DNA of 64,000 nucleotides from Juglans regia (GCF_001411555.2 NC_049907.1:3356243-3420242); one strand, 5' to 3'. Shown: positions 45,491-59,611, numbered from the stretch's first letter. Numbers and translations: made by a program. Notes: generated from the letters alone by a model not told the origin.

Positions 45491-48400
45491 ATGCGTTGCC
45501 ACAGTCAATGAAAATCTTTCACCAGCGATTTGACACAATTTCTAATTGTGACCATCCTATATTTCTATTTTTTTTAATTAAGGATCAAGTTAAACTGGTC
45601 GTAAAAGTCTATTTCAATCAATTCAAACTAATAAAATATAATACATAACTCTTTACTTTTAGCTATAATAATTTTAAAATATGTTTATCAGATTATATAA
45701 AAATCGTTTTAAACCGTTTCTCCTTACGAGGAAGGGGTGGAAATCAATTATTTGGATTTAAATTATTTCTTTTTAATTTCTTTTATGTTGTATTTTTTGA
45801 TTTTAGAAACATTGTGAGGGTCCCATCCCATCAAATTTTATATCCTGTAATCATTTAGTCTATGATTAATTGCTTAAAAAAAAGTATATATATATATAGA
45901 CCATTATAATCTATATTTATAGACTTATAGTACTAATTGTAGGTCCATGTCAAATCTCCTCATATCTATGCATAAAAGCTTCGATGAGTTGACTGAAATT
46001 TAGAAAATATGATAAGTAATTCGTAGATCTTTAAAATTTCAATAAGTTGACGCTAATTAGTGCCTGAAACTCGGACCTCCATTAACGCAACAGAGATCTC
46101 GCGAGCAGAATTACTGGCCAATTGTCTGCATGCATGGAAGCCTTAGATTTCTCCTACCTAGCTAGGGTACATAAACTGTCCTGGATTTTTTTTCTTGGAG
46201 AGCGATAGAAAAGAGAAAAAAAAAAAAAAATGGTAAATTTTCCATTGCATTTAAAAGCTAATTAATTGTCAAGTAGTACAACTGAGCTTTGCTCTTCGTA
46301 AATCTCCCGCATTATATATCATAATTTTTTTAATTTTTTAATTTTTTTAAATTTTATTCTTCTTAAAATAATTAAATTCTTCTATTTATTATCTATATAC
46401 TACACGTTTAATAAAAAAATAAAATTAAAAAAATAATAAAAATAATGGTGTGTGGTATATAAAATTTATTAATAGAATCTTTTAAAATATAATTAAGCTG
46501 AATTATATATATATATGAGCCATCTGTAGCCATACAGTTCTGTGCGAAAATAACAGTAGTACTAGTACTCATGATATTATTGAAACATTTTGTTTTTATG
46601 TTTTGTGTGGATGTAGAAGCTCGAAAATAGGATATTAGTGAATGGGAATGCAGGTACGTACGTACCGAAAGGGAAGTATCAAAGTATATATGGACAGAAG
46701 GTAGTGATCAAGATGATCATATTCGCAACTTCAATTATTAGTAATGAAACTATGATTGATGATCAGTACTCATTGGCCCGCCACACTTTGCAATCACATG
46801 CAGCTAGCTAGCTATTATTTACACTTTGGGAGCAAGCTGATCCATATATATATGATCATGTACATGATGACAGTCCATGCAGTACTAGTGGCCAAAAAGC
46901 CATTATAGCATAAGTCATGATCAAAGTATACATTGTTGGATGGTGACTTTGAGTAAAACTACTCCAAGTCCTCGTTCCCGAAACTCCATAATTTTTCAGT
47001 TGTACTTATAATTTTAGAAAAATATTTATTTATGGTTAATTATTTATTACAAAAATGATAATTTTTTTATCAAAATGAGTTTATTCTCGTCTTAAATATT
47101 TTTTTTTTCCTTATAGTACTCATATAACTCATTGGGCATATAATATATTCATATTTATATATAAGCTGCTTCGATCCTAGCTAAATTGTTCCGTACGTTC
47201 AAACAAGGAACGGGGCCTAAGCTTTTACGTCGTCTGCTATAATAAAAGAGAAGATCCTCGATCAATCCTTATTATAAGTGTCTTCGGAGCTTGTTGATCC
47301 ACATGCATGAGATTCCCGTTCCCCTTGGAAACTAGTTTTTGGTATATATATAGATGTTAATTTGGAGCGAGCTTGTCATGACTACAACAGAACAAAATTG
47401 CATGTATGTCTTTATCCCCACGCAATTACCAAAACCAGACCATGCACCCCACCTACGTAGTACTATTCGAATTTTTCCCCTACCGGAAAAGGTTAATTTC
47501 CTTCCCTTTCTTTAACGTGAAGCTGTTGAATCAGTAAAAAGTAATGCTACTCATCATCCACCCATCATCCTATAATGTATCATTAAATTATTAAAAATTA
47601 TTTATTATATTTTACTTGTAAATTTATAATCTAATGCCACGTCACGTGACAATGAGAGAATGATAAAAAAAAATGATCATGATGAATAGATTTTTAATTA
47701 AGATCCACACAATCTTAAAAATATGCATGTCATTGTGAGTACTACTGTATGTAATTGAATTCATCAAAAACTGATGCAATTATTATATAGAATTTCGAGT
47801 ATTTCGCTCTTAAAATTAAGTTTTAATAGTACTAGCTACCATGATTTTATAGAATGCGTATAACCCATGCCATATCGATGGCCTAAGTCTTCTTTTAGTT
47901 GATAACTTAAGGTCTAAAAGAAAGTCTAACAGTAGACATATATATTAATATAAAGGCACCAAAATGATTAATGATGGGATCACCACTTTGATTATGTATT
48001 ACTAAACGTTTGTCCAAATAGATTTCGTTATTGAAAAGTTTTCTTTTTCAAAGATATATATTTATTTAAAAAGGGTATAAATCACCCTAAAGTTTATAGC
48101 TAGTAACTTTTATGACAAATCATGTTCAAATTAATAAAAAAAAATGGAAAAAAAGCAATAATCATTAATATTTAAAGATCATAGAAAGCTTCAATAATAA
48201 TGTATTAACCTTGCCGACAAATTACGATAATCTTAGAAACAGTACTATTAATTATACCTAATCGTCAATGATTAAGAATACTGATCATCATTTTGTCAAT
48301 CCTTTGAAGTGATGTTTGGCTGGCTGGCTAGCTTTAGCCAGACCATAGAAGACACAAAAATGAACTTCCCAAGGACATCATGTGTACAAAATCAACAAGA

Positions 48401-49193
48401 ACGACATTAGCCTTGTATTCGAATTAGAGTAAAACAAGGACGAGCGCGCAGGGGTTTGAGTTCAATCAATTTCCTTCATAATTTTGCAATTTCGATTTCA
48501 CATTACATCACCACAAAATTTCATTAAATAAAATAGCTTTAAATATGGGAAATTTTACTCTTAAGATGTTTTGGAGCATATTAAAAAAAATATTTTTTAA
48601 GAATCAATTCATGATATGTCAACTAGGATTGTATCTTATTACTTCGAGTAATGCTAGATATATAAGGAGTTTTTCATTTCAAATTCAAGTTCTAACCATT
48701 AAGGGATTTTGTGAAGAGGTATAATGGGAGGAGCGAATTAAGTAATTAACATAAAATAAACTGATGATCATCATTTCGAGTACTTTCACAAAATATATAA
48801 GGTCATAAGAGAATGAAATGACTAGCGTATTTCCAGCCCAAAAAAAGAAAAGAAAATTCAACAAACCATATATAGATTCCTTCTTTAGTAACCCTAATTC
48901 CCTGTTCCCAGGAACAGAAAGAAAGAAAGAAAGAAAAAGAGAACATTCTGCAGTAGTAAGATCCGTTAATGGCTGTAATGTACAAAAACATGACCTCCCC
49001 TCAGTACCCCAATTTATCAAAATCTGCAGATGAGGCTCATATATAGTCGAGAAACGCTTATAACTTCGATCTAGCTGATCTTTTCTGATATATGATAAGC
49101 CAGTACTCATGTCCAATTCCTCTAAAAATGTCAGAAAAAAAGAAGTAATATTTATGACTTGCAGAAAATTAATTAATTCTACCATTTCTTCTT
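45491..49193. other. Gene-free AT-rich region
   Basis: About 3.7 kb without a supported gene. Many short palindromic plant-typical motifs (GCATGC, GATCATGATC) but no defined repeat border. The right end contains the 3' flank of the GATL gene; the frames at 48685-49185 are not supported. Confidence 0.55.
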
Positions 49194-50285
49194 CTAAGAC
49201 TCGAGAACGAACTGTGTTTGCAAAAGATCATAAGGAGCCCATAACTCGTCCAACGGGCATGGCCGATTCGCGTCGAGTCGAGCCCACGGCTTTCCTTTCC
49301 CACTCCAATGCAACAAGCTCGCCGGACCAGGATGCAGATCTCTACAAAGTCCACGAAAGTTGTCCCCCCCGAGACCATGCTGGTTCCACCGGTGATCCAC
49401 AGGAGCTATGTTCCCGGCAAAAACCAGTAAAAATGGTGGCAGTGAGCCCAGATCGTAGATCCGCATCCTCTTCTGGAGCTCCATCCACTCCACTATCTTG
49501 GTCGTGTAGTCACCGTCTCGCCACCGCTGCAAGTCGATGACCATCACACCTGTGTTGAAGTAACAGGCTTCGCGACCCGCGAAGATCAGGGACAGAGAAG
49601 GGTTGGACCAAAACGTCGGTGTGAAGTAGGAGGTGAAGTTCGCGTTGCAGTACTCGGGTGCGGCGAGGACTGCTCGGTCCCCCAGTGGGGTCGCGGAGAG
49701 CTTGGCAATGTCGTCGACGAGGACCAGGTCGGAGTCGAGGTAGACCACGCGCTGCACACATGGAGGGAGGAGATTTGCCAGGTAGTTTCGGGCGTAGTTG
49801 AGAGGGCAGTCCAAGGCGGTTCGGATCGAGGGGGAGATGAGTCCCGACACCGCCGAGTCATCAAAAGCGTAGACTCGGAACTTCAAGTATGGGAAAGATT
49901 TGGAGATGATGCTGCCGAGAAGGTCGGAGGAGGAGGAGACAAAGTGGAAAACTATGTTTTCAGGGCAGGAAGAGTGCTGGAGAACAGAGAGAATGGCGGC
50001 CATGGAGCCACGGAGATAAGCGGCGTCGAGAGTCATGGCGACGTGGACTGCCTCATTGGAGCAGAATTCAGCAGCAGCAGCAGCTGCAGTAGAAATAGAA
50101 GCGCAGATTGGGGAGTTGTAGAACTTGGGAGCTTCACGGAATTGTTGAGTGGTGGCGGCATTACCGGTGAAGGAGTGGAGAAGGACGGCGAGAAGGAATA
50201 GTGAGAGGTGGTGGTGGTGGTGTCGCTGCTTCTGTGGTGGTGATGGTCTTGGCATGTTATGGGTGTGCTGAGAAGCAAAAATCAC
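49194..50285 (-). CDS. Galacturonosyltransferase-like protein (GATL, GT8)
   Basis: Intronless 363-aa member of glycosyltransferase family 8, GATL clade, Golgi/ER enzymes linked to pectin and glucuronoxylan synthesis (PARVUS/GATL1 relatives). The probable start is Met11 (base 50255), directly before a His-rich basic stretch and a signal anchor (about residues 27-43). Visible GT8 hallmarks are [14 protein letters not shown] (81-94), LNYARNYL (162-169), the metal-binding DSD within [12 protein letters not shown] (184-186), [12 protein letters not shown], and the C-terminal HWSGKGKPW (326-334) that binds the nucleotide sugar. Length fits the family. No GAUT-type long N-terminal region. A CT-rich tract upstream (50307-50328) lies in the likely 5'UTR. 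The paralogue number cannot be fixed from sequence alone. Confidence 0.94.
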   Translation of the reverse strand: MIFASQHTHNMPRPSPPQKQRHHHHHLSLFLLAVLLHSFTGNAATTQQFREAPKFYNSPICASISTAAAAAAEFCSNEAVHVAMTLDAAYLRGSMAAILSVLQHSSCPENIVFHFVSSSSDLLGSIISKSFPYLKFRVYAFDDSAVSGLISPSIRTALDCPLNYARNYLANLLPPCVQRVVYLDSDLVLVDDIAKLSATPLGDRAVLAAPEYCNANFTSYFTPTFWSNPSLSLIFAGREACYFNTGVMVIDLQRWRDGDYTTKIVEWMELQKRMRIYDLGSLPPFLLVFAGNIAPVDHRWNQHGLGGDNFRGLCRDLHPGPASLLHWSGKGKPWARLDANRPCPLDELWAPYDLLQTQFVLES

Positions 50286-52400
50286 GAAAGCTCCTTAAAA
50301 TCCCTCTCCATCTCTCTCTCTCTCTCTGAACTTTTTCTACAAAAGTAAAATGTGTGAGCAAATAGATATGTCTCGTGTGCGTGCTAAAACTTTGAGGCAT
50401 AAATATAGGCTTAGGGTAATGTGAGTGTCTTCAGTTCTGTGTGCTACCTTCGAGGATAGTTACAATTAGGGTAAAATCTGCTTTGCATGGTTTTGTAATC
50501 TAAGAAAAAGTAATAATATTTTAAATATTTTATAAATATTTTATAAATAATAAAAAATAATAAAAAATAATAATAATATATTTAATATTTTCAATACCCA
50601 AACTAAACTACCTAATTCTTAAAATAAGCAGAAGTAACATCACTTATTTAGGTTTGGGAGCATTTTATTCTTCATTTTTCTTTTTCTCTCATATATGTTG
50701 ATCAAGTGTGTAAGTACCGCATTCACTTCAAAAATAAAAAAAAGTTAATTATCTCGGTACTGGGCAGTTCAGTAATTTCCGGTTTCCAAAATTTGTGCCT
50801 ACAATCCGGCCAGGTCATCCGATTCTACACCTGTCCTTATTGCGGGTAATTGTCTATAAATAATCTTTAATGAGGAAAGAAAAATTGGCTCCTTCCTCTT
50901 TTTAAGATAGAAAATGACATGAGCCCCAAACCAGAACAAAAATATGTACGTACGTAGATCATAATAATTATATATATATATATATATCTATCTATATTTA
51001 TTGTATTTATATTTATTATATGATTATATCTATATTTCTGGGGTTTCTTTATATTTATTTATATATATATATATATATAATAAAACTTTATATTTTCCTT
51101 TTCATTACTCAACTAAAAGTAGGAAGTGAAAAATGAAATTCTCCAATTGTTTTGGTGATCAGTTTTAATTTCTTCCTGTTCTTGTCAATTAAATTGTCTC
51201 CATCCAATGTTGATAACTAAGTATTTGATTAAAATACAAAAACAGCAAACATTATGGAATTTTTTGAAAATTAAGTAGGCAAGTGAATCATTTTTTTTTT
51301 TTTACTTTGCAAGACAATTTCTGTCTTTTGTTCACTCTGATCTACATTAATTTGACAGTAAAAACAAAAACCTTGTCTTTTAGCTTTAAATGGGAATCAT
51401 GGAGAAAACTTCCTAATTAACAGGAGTTCATCTACAATGATCATTAATTGATCGATGTTGATGTGTTTTTGGTTTTTATTCTGGTTTTTTTTTTTTTCTT
51501 GTTTTCTTTTTCTGATGACACAAGGATGCCCTCCAGAAAAGGTCGTGTTTAATACTTGTACCGTACTTGATCATCAGTAGTAGTAGTGACAGGACTTTGA
51601 TCGATCTGTCGATTAGATATATAAGAAGACTAGGCGCGCACTTCCTTTTCGTTGCAAAAATACACGAAGCTCATGCAACTATATATATCATTGAATTAAT
51701 GCAGCATGTGCACCTCACATGCATGCATATGCTTTTCAATAAATTGATTATTGCTTGTTGAACAGAAAAAGTGGTGAACATATCCTCCATTATTAGGGTT
51801 TCATTTCTCATGTATTTCAGTATATATCATTTTACACCAAATTACTTAATTTCTCATGTGGATCGAGTTCTTGGAATTAATTCCTTGATAAATTAAGCTG
51901 AAGTCTAGGTTCTGATCATGATCAGTTCTCTACTGATCTAAAAGCATGCAGCTTTTGATTGGGAGGTGAGTTATGAGGTTTATGATATTACAACGTCTTC
52001 ACTGAATTGTTGAAACAAATTAAAGTAGTACTCTAGTTGAAAAGCACGTTACAGCCCTTCAACGATTCTATGTGTGATATATTCTCAAACGGATGAGTGA
52101 TAAGAATAAATGGTGTATAAAATCATACATTGTTTGAAAATGAAAAATTTTTACTCATTATAATATAATATATGGTTCTAATAAAATTTTAATTGTATCA
52201 AGCGTTACAAATGATATCAAATCAGCCTATCCTAATAAAAAAATGTGGACTGATTGATTTTTATCACCATACTCTAAAATTTTTTCTATATTTTGAGTCT
52301 GTTTTTAACCTATATTTTTTATATATAATAATGATAGACATATATATTCAATAATGAAATATCAATAATAATTTAAATATTTTAGGGGTGGACCATATTT
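50286..52400. other. GATL upstream region and gene-free DNA
   Basis: The first few hundred bases include the (CT)n tract at 50307-50328 and likely promoter of the minus-strand GATL gene. The rest is AT-rich with (AT)n near 50971-50987 and 51061-51078. No supported gene. Confidence 0.55.
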
Positions 52401-54090
52401 CATTCACCTAGAAGTACTAGTCCATGTGATAAGCACGGCAAACGCCCAAAACAAACTCCAATAATTATTGGGGGCCGGGGTGAATTCTCTGTTTCTGATA
52501 ATGCTATAAATTATTTTCTGAGGAAAAAAAAATTATCAGGTCGACTTCTTTCATTAGGAGACGCTTATATGTTGTCTCTCTTACGTACATTTTTCTTGTT
52601 TTTTTCAGTGATCTTCAAGAAGGAATGAAACCAGACTAAAAGAAAAGAGTGAATACTGTTGCATGGGTTGATGATCAGCATTCATAAATACTGATCTTCT
52701 GTCGGTTCCAATTCAAAAACATGAGCGACTGAATGGAAAAACGAGGAAAAGGGCGGTTTTGACTTTGAAGTACATTTATCTTCGCTCGATCTGTTCTTTC
52801 TGACATTTATTCATGTCTTGCTTTTACTGCAGAGTCTTTAAAATCTGATGACCGTACTCCACTATTTCTGGCCGACACCAATGCCGGGTCAAGCACGGCG
52901 GAAAAGTCAGCCAAACATGGCGGGCTCCCTCTCTCTGTCTCTCTGATCTCTTGTTTCTTTTTTTTAAGTTCATGGTCCATTTGCTATAAATAAGAAAGTA
53001 AATGCGTAGCTCGTTCTGCCGTGTCTACTACGCGTATAGGAGTAGGAGTAAAGATTTGAAAATATGATATATTTTTGCACTAAAATAATTAATTTCATAT
53101 TTCACTTCGATCCGCTTGATCTCTGTGTACAGCCGTTCATTGGATTTGATATCTAGTTTGTGATTTTCATAATGTTAAATAAAAAAAAAGCTTAATCCTA
53201 TCCTGATTTAGATCTCTGTGTCATGAATTTTAAGATTTAAAAATGAGTGATTGTGAAACTCCAAAGTCACATCTTAATTATATTTTAAAAGAATTAGTAA
53301 ATAATATAATTAAAATTTTATTAAAATTATTATAAAAATAAAAACTTCGATCTTCTTATCATTCAATACGAGATATTATAGAAGATAAATTTTATTTATA
53401 ATTTTTATTTAAAGATTACATATACAAGCTCTTTATTAAATTAAAAAATATATATTATTTTAATAAAAATATTATTATAATTTTTAAAAAAATTAAAAAT
53501 AAAATTAACTAAACTTACAATACAATCTATAAATAAAGATTATACCTAACGTTGTTCATTACAGAAATAATCACGACAATTGTAACTTTTGTAAGACTTT
53601 TCTTCCTGCATTTACCTCTCCCTTATTTTTTATCCTAATATTAATTTGGAAAAATCTTTAAATAACGTCTTTGATCCTCTTGTCTCCACGTAACTTGTGA
53701 TGCATGCATGCGGCCTTCTTTAAATTTAAAATTCATCACTCATTTTATTTCAATATTTTATCTCATTTTATCATTATAATTTTTTTAAATTTCTACACAA
53801 AATATAATTAACAATTCAACTTTTTCAAATCTTAAAATAAATTTCTCAAATTTTCACATAAAATATAATAAATAATTTAATTTTTATTCTACTATTTACA
53901 AACTATCTCAACTCATCTCTGAAACCAAACTACTAAGTTATGTTTTAGTTCCCAAACTCATGATGATTCTAATTCCTCAGGCTTTTTACTACTAGGCAAG
54001 AGAGAGCTATCAGAATATCTATTGTGCGATCTTAATACATTCGATCTGATTCATCTTTCGATATAAAAAGGATTAAGTTTTGAGTCAAGT
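52401..54090. other. Gene-free region with a degenerate MITE
   Basis: No supported gene. 53735-53935 is a 'GTTTGGAT'-family copy in reverse orientation (AAAATATAAT.AA.AATT phrases twice, ending CATCTCTGAAACCAAAC) with imprecise borders. Confidence 0.5.
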
Positions 54091-54277
54091 CTCGTTTGTT
54101 TTCACAAATGAGTTGAGATGAAAGTTAAATAAAATATTATTAGAATATATTTTTTTAATATTATTTTTGTTTTGAGATTAGAAAAAGTTGAATTGTTTAT
54201 TTTATTTTATATAGAAATTTAGAAAAATTATAATAATTAGATAAGATGAGATGAAAATGATTGTGAAAACAAACGAG
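54091..54277. mobile_element. 'GTTTGGAT'-family MITE with perfect 17-bp inverted ends
   Basis: CTCGTTTGTTTTCACAA at 54091-54107 and its exact inverse at 54261-54277 bound 187 bases. The body has the family phrases (GAGTTGAGATGAAAGTTAAA, TTAGAATATATTTTTTTAAT, AAAAAGTTGAATTGTTTATT). This copy defines the ends of the abundant family. Target duplication unclear. Confidence 0.8.
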
Positions 54278-57200
54278 GTAAGAAGATATTCCTCACCATG
54301 TAGCATATAATTTTAATTCACCAAATGATTGAAAATTCGAAAGGAGGAACGTCTAATATAGAGATAAAAGAAATGACATTATTTTTCATTATAAGTTATA
54401 CTATCTTTAATCATCTTTGTTGATGTGTCACATTTTAAATTGTAATCATGAACCTACCTACAATGTACCACATCAACTATTATGACCGAAAAATGATAGA
54501 ATTAAGGGGAAAAAAAACAGATCTCGTCTTGTAAAAACAAAAAAAATAAAAAAAATTCCCAATTTTTCAAGAAGATGAGGTAACCAACAACCCTACTAAT
54601 TCTAGTCAGCATTGTCATGCATGGATGGCTTGAAGTAGTGGCAATGACCAACCTACTATGACTAAAGAGAATCCACAAAAAACATGTCTTCTAGTAGTCT
54701 TCCACCTTTGACATGTAGTGAGAAAACCGTACAAGACAAAGAGCCACTTGAGGAGAAAAAGAATATATATTATATATATATAGACAAAGCTAGCAACATG
54801 TAAACCTTTTATAATTAGAGTCCTAATGTCCTTTTATAACGTGGTTTTGTTAGGCATGATAGACCTAACTTGGACTCATTAATTAATTAATTTACTCTAT
54901 TTTCTTTGAAAATCATCTACAAGTTTTACTACTAATTGTCTTTAACGAAGCTGATCTCGCCTACATCAGTGGAAATTAGATCCCCCCATTTGCACGACTT
55001 TTATTTTCTTTTGATTTGATTTGAAGAGCCCCAGTTCCAGAATGTTATGCTGTAAAACCTCCACCTTTATCACACAAGCTCTGACTGCATGCATGCATGA
55101 AATTGAACCTTGGCTATGATGGGGCAAATTAATTACCCAACTAAATAAAAACTTTTTTCAGTTTTAAGTCGGTGCACGATGTTTAATTGTAAAATGGAGG
55201 TGGGAGTACTGTAAAAGATGTTCAAAATGCTGAATAGAAAAATAAAATTCTTATTAAACAAATTCTAACCATATAACAGCAAAAATAAAACAAAGTTCAT
55301 ACATTTTCAATTTATAACGTGATTATTAAAAAAAAAAGTAAAATATTGCTGCTGCATTCATTTCACAAAGAATAATATTAGTATATCATTTCATTTTAAC
55401 TGCTCATGTATTTAATTTTTTTTTAATTTTTTTTATTACTGATTAAGGAATTGAGTATTAATGTATTGATATTTTTTTTTTTTAAATATTTGAAGATGTT
55501 AAAAAAATGTGAAAAGAAAAAATGAAAAAAAAAATGATGGGTTTTGCCTAGAGATGGCAGCCTAGCATTACTCTTTCACAAATTATAAGCATCGACGCAT
55601 CGTTTAAAACATTGATCAGGCAAAAGATCAAATAATAGAGGATGATTATGACACTTTGTTAATCATCCAGACAATCCCATGGGCATTTGCATGTGCATGA
55701 ATCCATGATCATTGAAAGCAGAAGACAGATAATTGCAAATAATTTGAAAAGTTGGATTTGAGCACACGTCTTTGTTGTATATATTATTTTGCAAAGGTAG
55801 TAGGTAGATCATGTGTCCTGTTTTCATCACTCTTTATAAGTTTCTTTCCAATAATAGTTGAAAGATTCTTCTTTCTCCATTAAAGTTGCTTACCTGCACA
55901 TCACAAACAACAGTCACAAAGCTTTCACCTATTAACCACCTTACAATGTTAAACCGACAATACAGCATTACTCTGTATTAAATAGAATCAAACATATGTC
56001 CCGTTTTCGGATAAACAAGTAGACAGCAGCAGATTTAACTCTTGCTCTATTTCAGGATTTGTATGCCTGTTTGCACCGACTTGTGACATATTGACACAAG
56101 AACATAACACAAACCAAACGGCAAAGAAGTCGCATCCAAATGACAAACTTCGAACTTTATTGTTTTTGAGAATTGTGTCAATTATACATTAAGGATAGAA
56201 TAATGTGGTACATTTTAAATGAGCATCTATTTAAGAGGTAGATATATGAAGTCATTTTCATCAACAAATATAATTGAAAATGATAAAACCTAGCATTTGC
56301 TTCACTGGAAGACTATCTCAAAGTTCACACCCTTGACAAGTGGCTGCTTGGATCAGTTTCAGAGGAAACCTACAAAGATTAATGTAAAACCTTTTCATTG
56401 GCTAAAAAAGATTGATGAAATTACCTAGAAATTTCACTCGCAAGAATTTGAGTCAGAATGTGAACATTGTTAGGGTGATTGGAGACGATTCTGCATCACA
56501 TATAATAACTATTTTTTTCTGGGCAATGAATCACTTCGGCTACAATATTTATCACATAATTGCTTCGAGACCTATGCAGACCAATTTGCTGCATTTTTGC
56601 ATCTTGTGCTGCTCTAATTATATCATTGACTAGTCTTTAAATATATGTCATATGGTTTAGTTTAGATCTTCCATTGGACGGTACACATAGGCTCCATTCT
56701 TTAGTGTAGGCTGTACTCAAGTGCTTAACATATCTAGTACCTTGATCCATGTAAATCAGGACCCAATTGATAAACAAATCCTTTCTATAAGTGGCTTAGC
56801 AGAAGCAACATCATCCCCTTGCAATCTTCAGCATTTCCCCCCTCCCTTCTTATGACAGAAGCATTTAATAGATTCTATATTCGAATTGGTAATGAGCTGA
56901 TTTGCACCACAAAAACATCCATCATACCAATCCATTAATTTCGCACCACTCCAACAAAATCATGATCTATGTTCAAGGAGCGATATTAGCTATATCTGCT
57001 TCTAACTTTCGTAGATTTGTGCAGCAAATCCATCGTTCTCCCCTACTACCAAATGTACAGTTAATTTTCCTATTTTCCACTAGCTACAAGCCTACAACCC
57101 TCGCAGTTGTATTTGCAAGACCACAATGACCATTCTGCTGACAGGCTAACAAAGAAGATCCTATAATAGTGTTTCCAACCATACAGAATAACATTCTAAT

Positions 57201-57636
57201 CATTGGAATAGTAAACACAATTCTTATTGTTTACATGCAAAAGAAACTATTCTGGAAGCATATCAACATTAAAAAAAAAAACTCCATAACAAGTACGCAT
57301 CGAGAACAATGATCAATTGTCTTTTTCTACTCAATGAAGGTCTAGCAATCAGCTAAAGCAGATCTCAAACTGTACCATAATAATAAAGAAAGGAATAATT
57401 AACATGGATCTGAATCCAAAAACAAAACAAAATAACACGTTCCAAAATGAGAGAGAGAGAGAGAGAGAGAATTTGCATGTCATTTAAGAAACGAATACAA
57501 GTTCAGTTTTCAAATTACCGTAAGACCGAATTGACGATTTCAAACGAAGCCACCAAGCACCTCGTATATACACAATCATAACACCACCGACAGTAGAAAA
57601 CCATCATTACTTCTGAGTTTATGCGGAAAACAAATA
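54278..57636. other. Gene-free region
   Basis: About 3.4 kb without a supported gene. The frames at 56412-56633 and 56902-57129 (plus) have no motifs. The final part to 57636 should include the 3'UTR of the RMA-type gene; a (GA)n run lies at about 57450-57470. Confidence 0.55.
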
Positions 57637-58326
57637 TTACCAACAAAGAAGAGCAATGATCACAAAAACACCTATAAGAAAAAAGAGACTCTTCAAAACA
57701 TTATCGGCCTGCTGTCCCCGAACTATTGGCTGGTGGAACCTATGAGCATAACCTCCATGAAATGTATGAAACCCATAGGGAAAACCAGAAGTCTGCCCAT
57801 ACACAGTAGCATCCGGGAAACCTTGGAAATGAATATTGAATAGTGACGGAATCAGACCACCAAAGGCAGTAGAAAGCGTGAAGTTACCAATCCTAGCCGT
57901 CGCCATAGGCATAAAACCCCCCATAAATCCAAACCCATAATTGCCGAAGTTAAACTGATTTGCATCCTGGGGAGGAGGAGCAGTTTCGGGTCTTTGACCG
58001 GCCGGACGGCTAGGAATATCAATACCAGGAAACGACTTTGATCGCGGGTCACTCTGTGTTTTGCCCCTTCCATAGAGAGGAACCAACTTTTCCTCTTGTA
58101 CTAGGGCCTTGCAAACTGGGCATTCCTGGCACTGAGAGTGGTGATGGAGCCATCTGTATAGACATGGCCAACAGAAGAGGTGGCCACAAAGAGTTACAAT
58201 TGGGTCCTGAGCTAATTCGAAGCAGATATTGCATTCGAAATCAGCCGCGTCATTGCAGTTACTGCCTGATAAAGACGAGCTTTGCGATGGAACGCTTGTG
58301 GTCGACTCCCCAAATCCACTTGCCAT
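57637..58326 (-). CDS. RING-type E3 ubiquitin ligase, RMA/RNF185-like, membrane-anchored
   Basis: 229 aa. C3HC4 RING near the N-terminus: C32-x2-C35, C47-x-H49, C52-x2-C55, C69-x2-C72, with the RMA-like phrases FECNICFELAQDPIVTLCGH and CPVCKALV. A Pro/Gly/Phe-rich middle follows, then a C-terminal hydrophobic tail (about 210-229, LKSLFFLIGVFVIIALLCW) that should anchor it in the ER or another membrane, as in RMA1-3 and RNF5/RNF185. These ligases act in ER-associated degradation or in turnover of membrane proteins. Length is close to Arabidopsis At1g19310-type members. The coding region is a single exon; a 5'UTR intron lies upstream. Which plant paralogue it is cannot be fixed here. Confidence 0.93.
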   Translation of the reverse strand: MASGFGESTTSVPSQSSSLSGSNCNDAADFECNICFELAQDPIVTLCGHLFCWPCLYRWLHHHSQCQECPVCKALVQEEKLVPLYGRGKTQSDPRSKSFPGIDIPSRPAGQRPETAPPPQDANQFNFGNYGFGFMGGFMPMATARIGNFTLSTAFGGLIPSLFNIHFQGFPDATVYGQTSGFPYGFHTFHGGYAHRFHQPIVRGQQADNVLKSLFFLIGVFVIIALLCW

Positions 58327-58361
58327 CTCCCACCCTCTAAAACCTCAAAATTCAAAAGCCC

Positions 58362-58836
58362 CTGTAAGTAGAAATCCATTACCAACACCACGAAAACAAA
58401 ATTATCAACCCCTAATTAGCAAAGGAGAAAAAACTCTCAAAGGCTTTTATACAAGAATGAAAGAGGATTACAAAAAGAAAATGAAAAATACAGACTTAAA
58501 TCAAGATAACACAAGTAGACAAAAAGAGAGATCAAAATGCCTATTTTTGAGTCCGGAATGAGACAAGATCAGGAACATTTTCTCTATAAAACCCTAAGTT
58601 ACTTTTTAAGTCACGCAAATAACAATCAGATAAAAAGTGAAATGGTTATCGCGATTCGCCATATATTAAACAACGCAAACAGATCTCTATAATTCCGAAT
58701 TCGAAAACTTAAGAGGACATACGAATAACAGTATTAAGATAAATAAACTCCGATTAAACAACGATATTCAGAAACTCAATTAAAAAAAAAAAAAAAAAAG
58801 AACGATATTCGTAGACTGAGATTGAAGAACACTGAC
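58362..58836 (-). other. 5'UTR intron of the RMA-like gene
   Basis: On the minus strand a donor AATAAG|GTCAGT at 58836 and an acceptor TACTTACAG|GGGC at 58362 bound 475 bases that end 35 bases before the ATG. 5'UTR introns are common in this gene family. Inferred from consensus and position only. Confidence 0.6.
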
Positions 58837-59349
58837 CTTATTTTGATTAATTGGGTATGATCTGAGATCGAGTTGGAAAAAAAATAAAACCTTATTTTGG
58901 GAGGAGAAAACGAGAACTAACTCCGTGGAAGGTTCCTGGTTTCCACCGACTTTTCTCTAGTCAATGGTCGAACTTTTATGTTTCCATAAAAAAATCAAAA
59001 GTGACGGTTGTGATCCTTTCAGAGTCTTGCCACCTGGGATTTATACATGGGCTTCATCCCTCCCTGAAAGAAAAACTAGCCCAGCTAATATAGTTATTTG
59101 GGCTGAAAACTAGCCCAACTTATAATTAGAGTCAAAACTTACATGGTGACCATTCAGCTTAATTTTCAAATTAAATTGTATGCAAAATTCTGATATCCAT
59201 AGTAAAATCTCTAGTCAAATTATTGTCACATGCATAATAAGGCCTTAATTCAAATAACCTTTTACCGTTTCATGCTACATTTACGCTACTCTTTATTTTT
59301 AAGGTAGTCTAGCATCACTAATTGCTCGTTTGGATAGTGAGATGAAATG
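58837..59349. other. RMA-like promoter / intergenic region
   Basis: Likely first non-coding exon and promoter of the RMA-like gene at 58837 to about 59000, then AT-rich DNA up to the left LTR of the younger copia element. AAATG lies directly outside the LTR and would be the left target duplication. Confidence 0.5.
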
Positions 59350-59611
59350 TGTTGGAGTTAATCCTCATGATTCAGCATGCAAGCCCGAGTCTTAAGCAGA
59401 TAAAGATCTCTCACAACAGAAGTCTGATATACATCCATATTTAAATTCAAATTCAAATATTGTATATAGATAACATCAATTCAAATAGATATCAGTTCAA
59501 ATAGATTTAAATTGTAATCGATAACATCTTGTAATCTATATATAACAAACTACATTACTCTGCTTTGGTATTGAGAACCAAGTAATCCAATACATTGTGT
59601 AGTTTATTTCA
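59350..59611 (+). repeat. 5' LTR of the young copia element
   Basis: 262 bases, starting TGTTGGAGTTAATCC and ending ...TTTATTTCA. Ends are TG...CA. It contains repeated 'TTCAAAT(A)G' phrases. A TATATATAACAAACT near 59541-59555 may include the TATA box. Confidence 0.95.

Noticed and set aside
48685..49185. 166-aa minus-strand frame downstream of GATL
   Set aside because: Low-complexity hydrophobic and Phe/Ser-rich composition, no domain, and it sits in the 3' flank of GATL.
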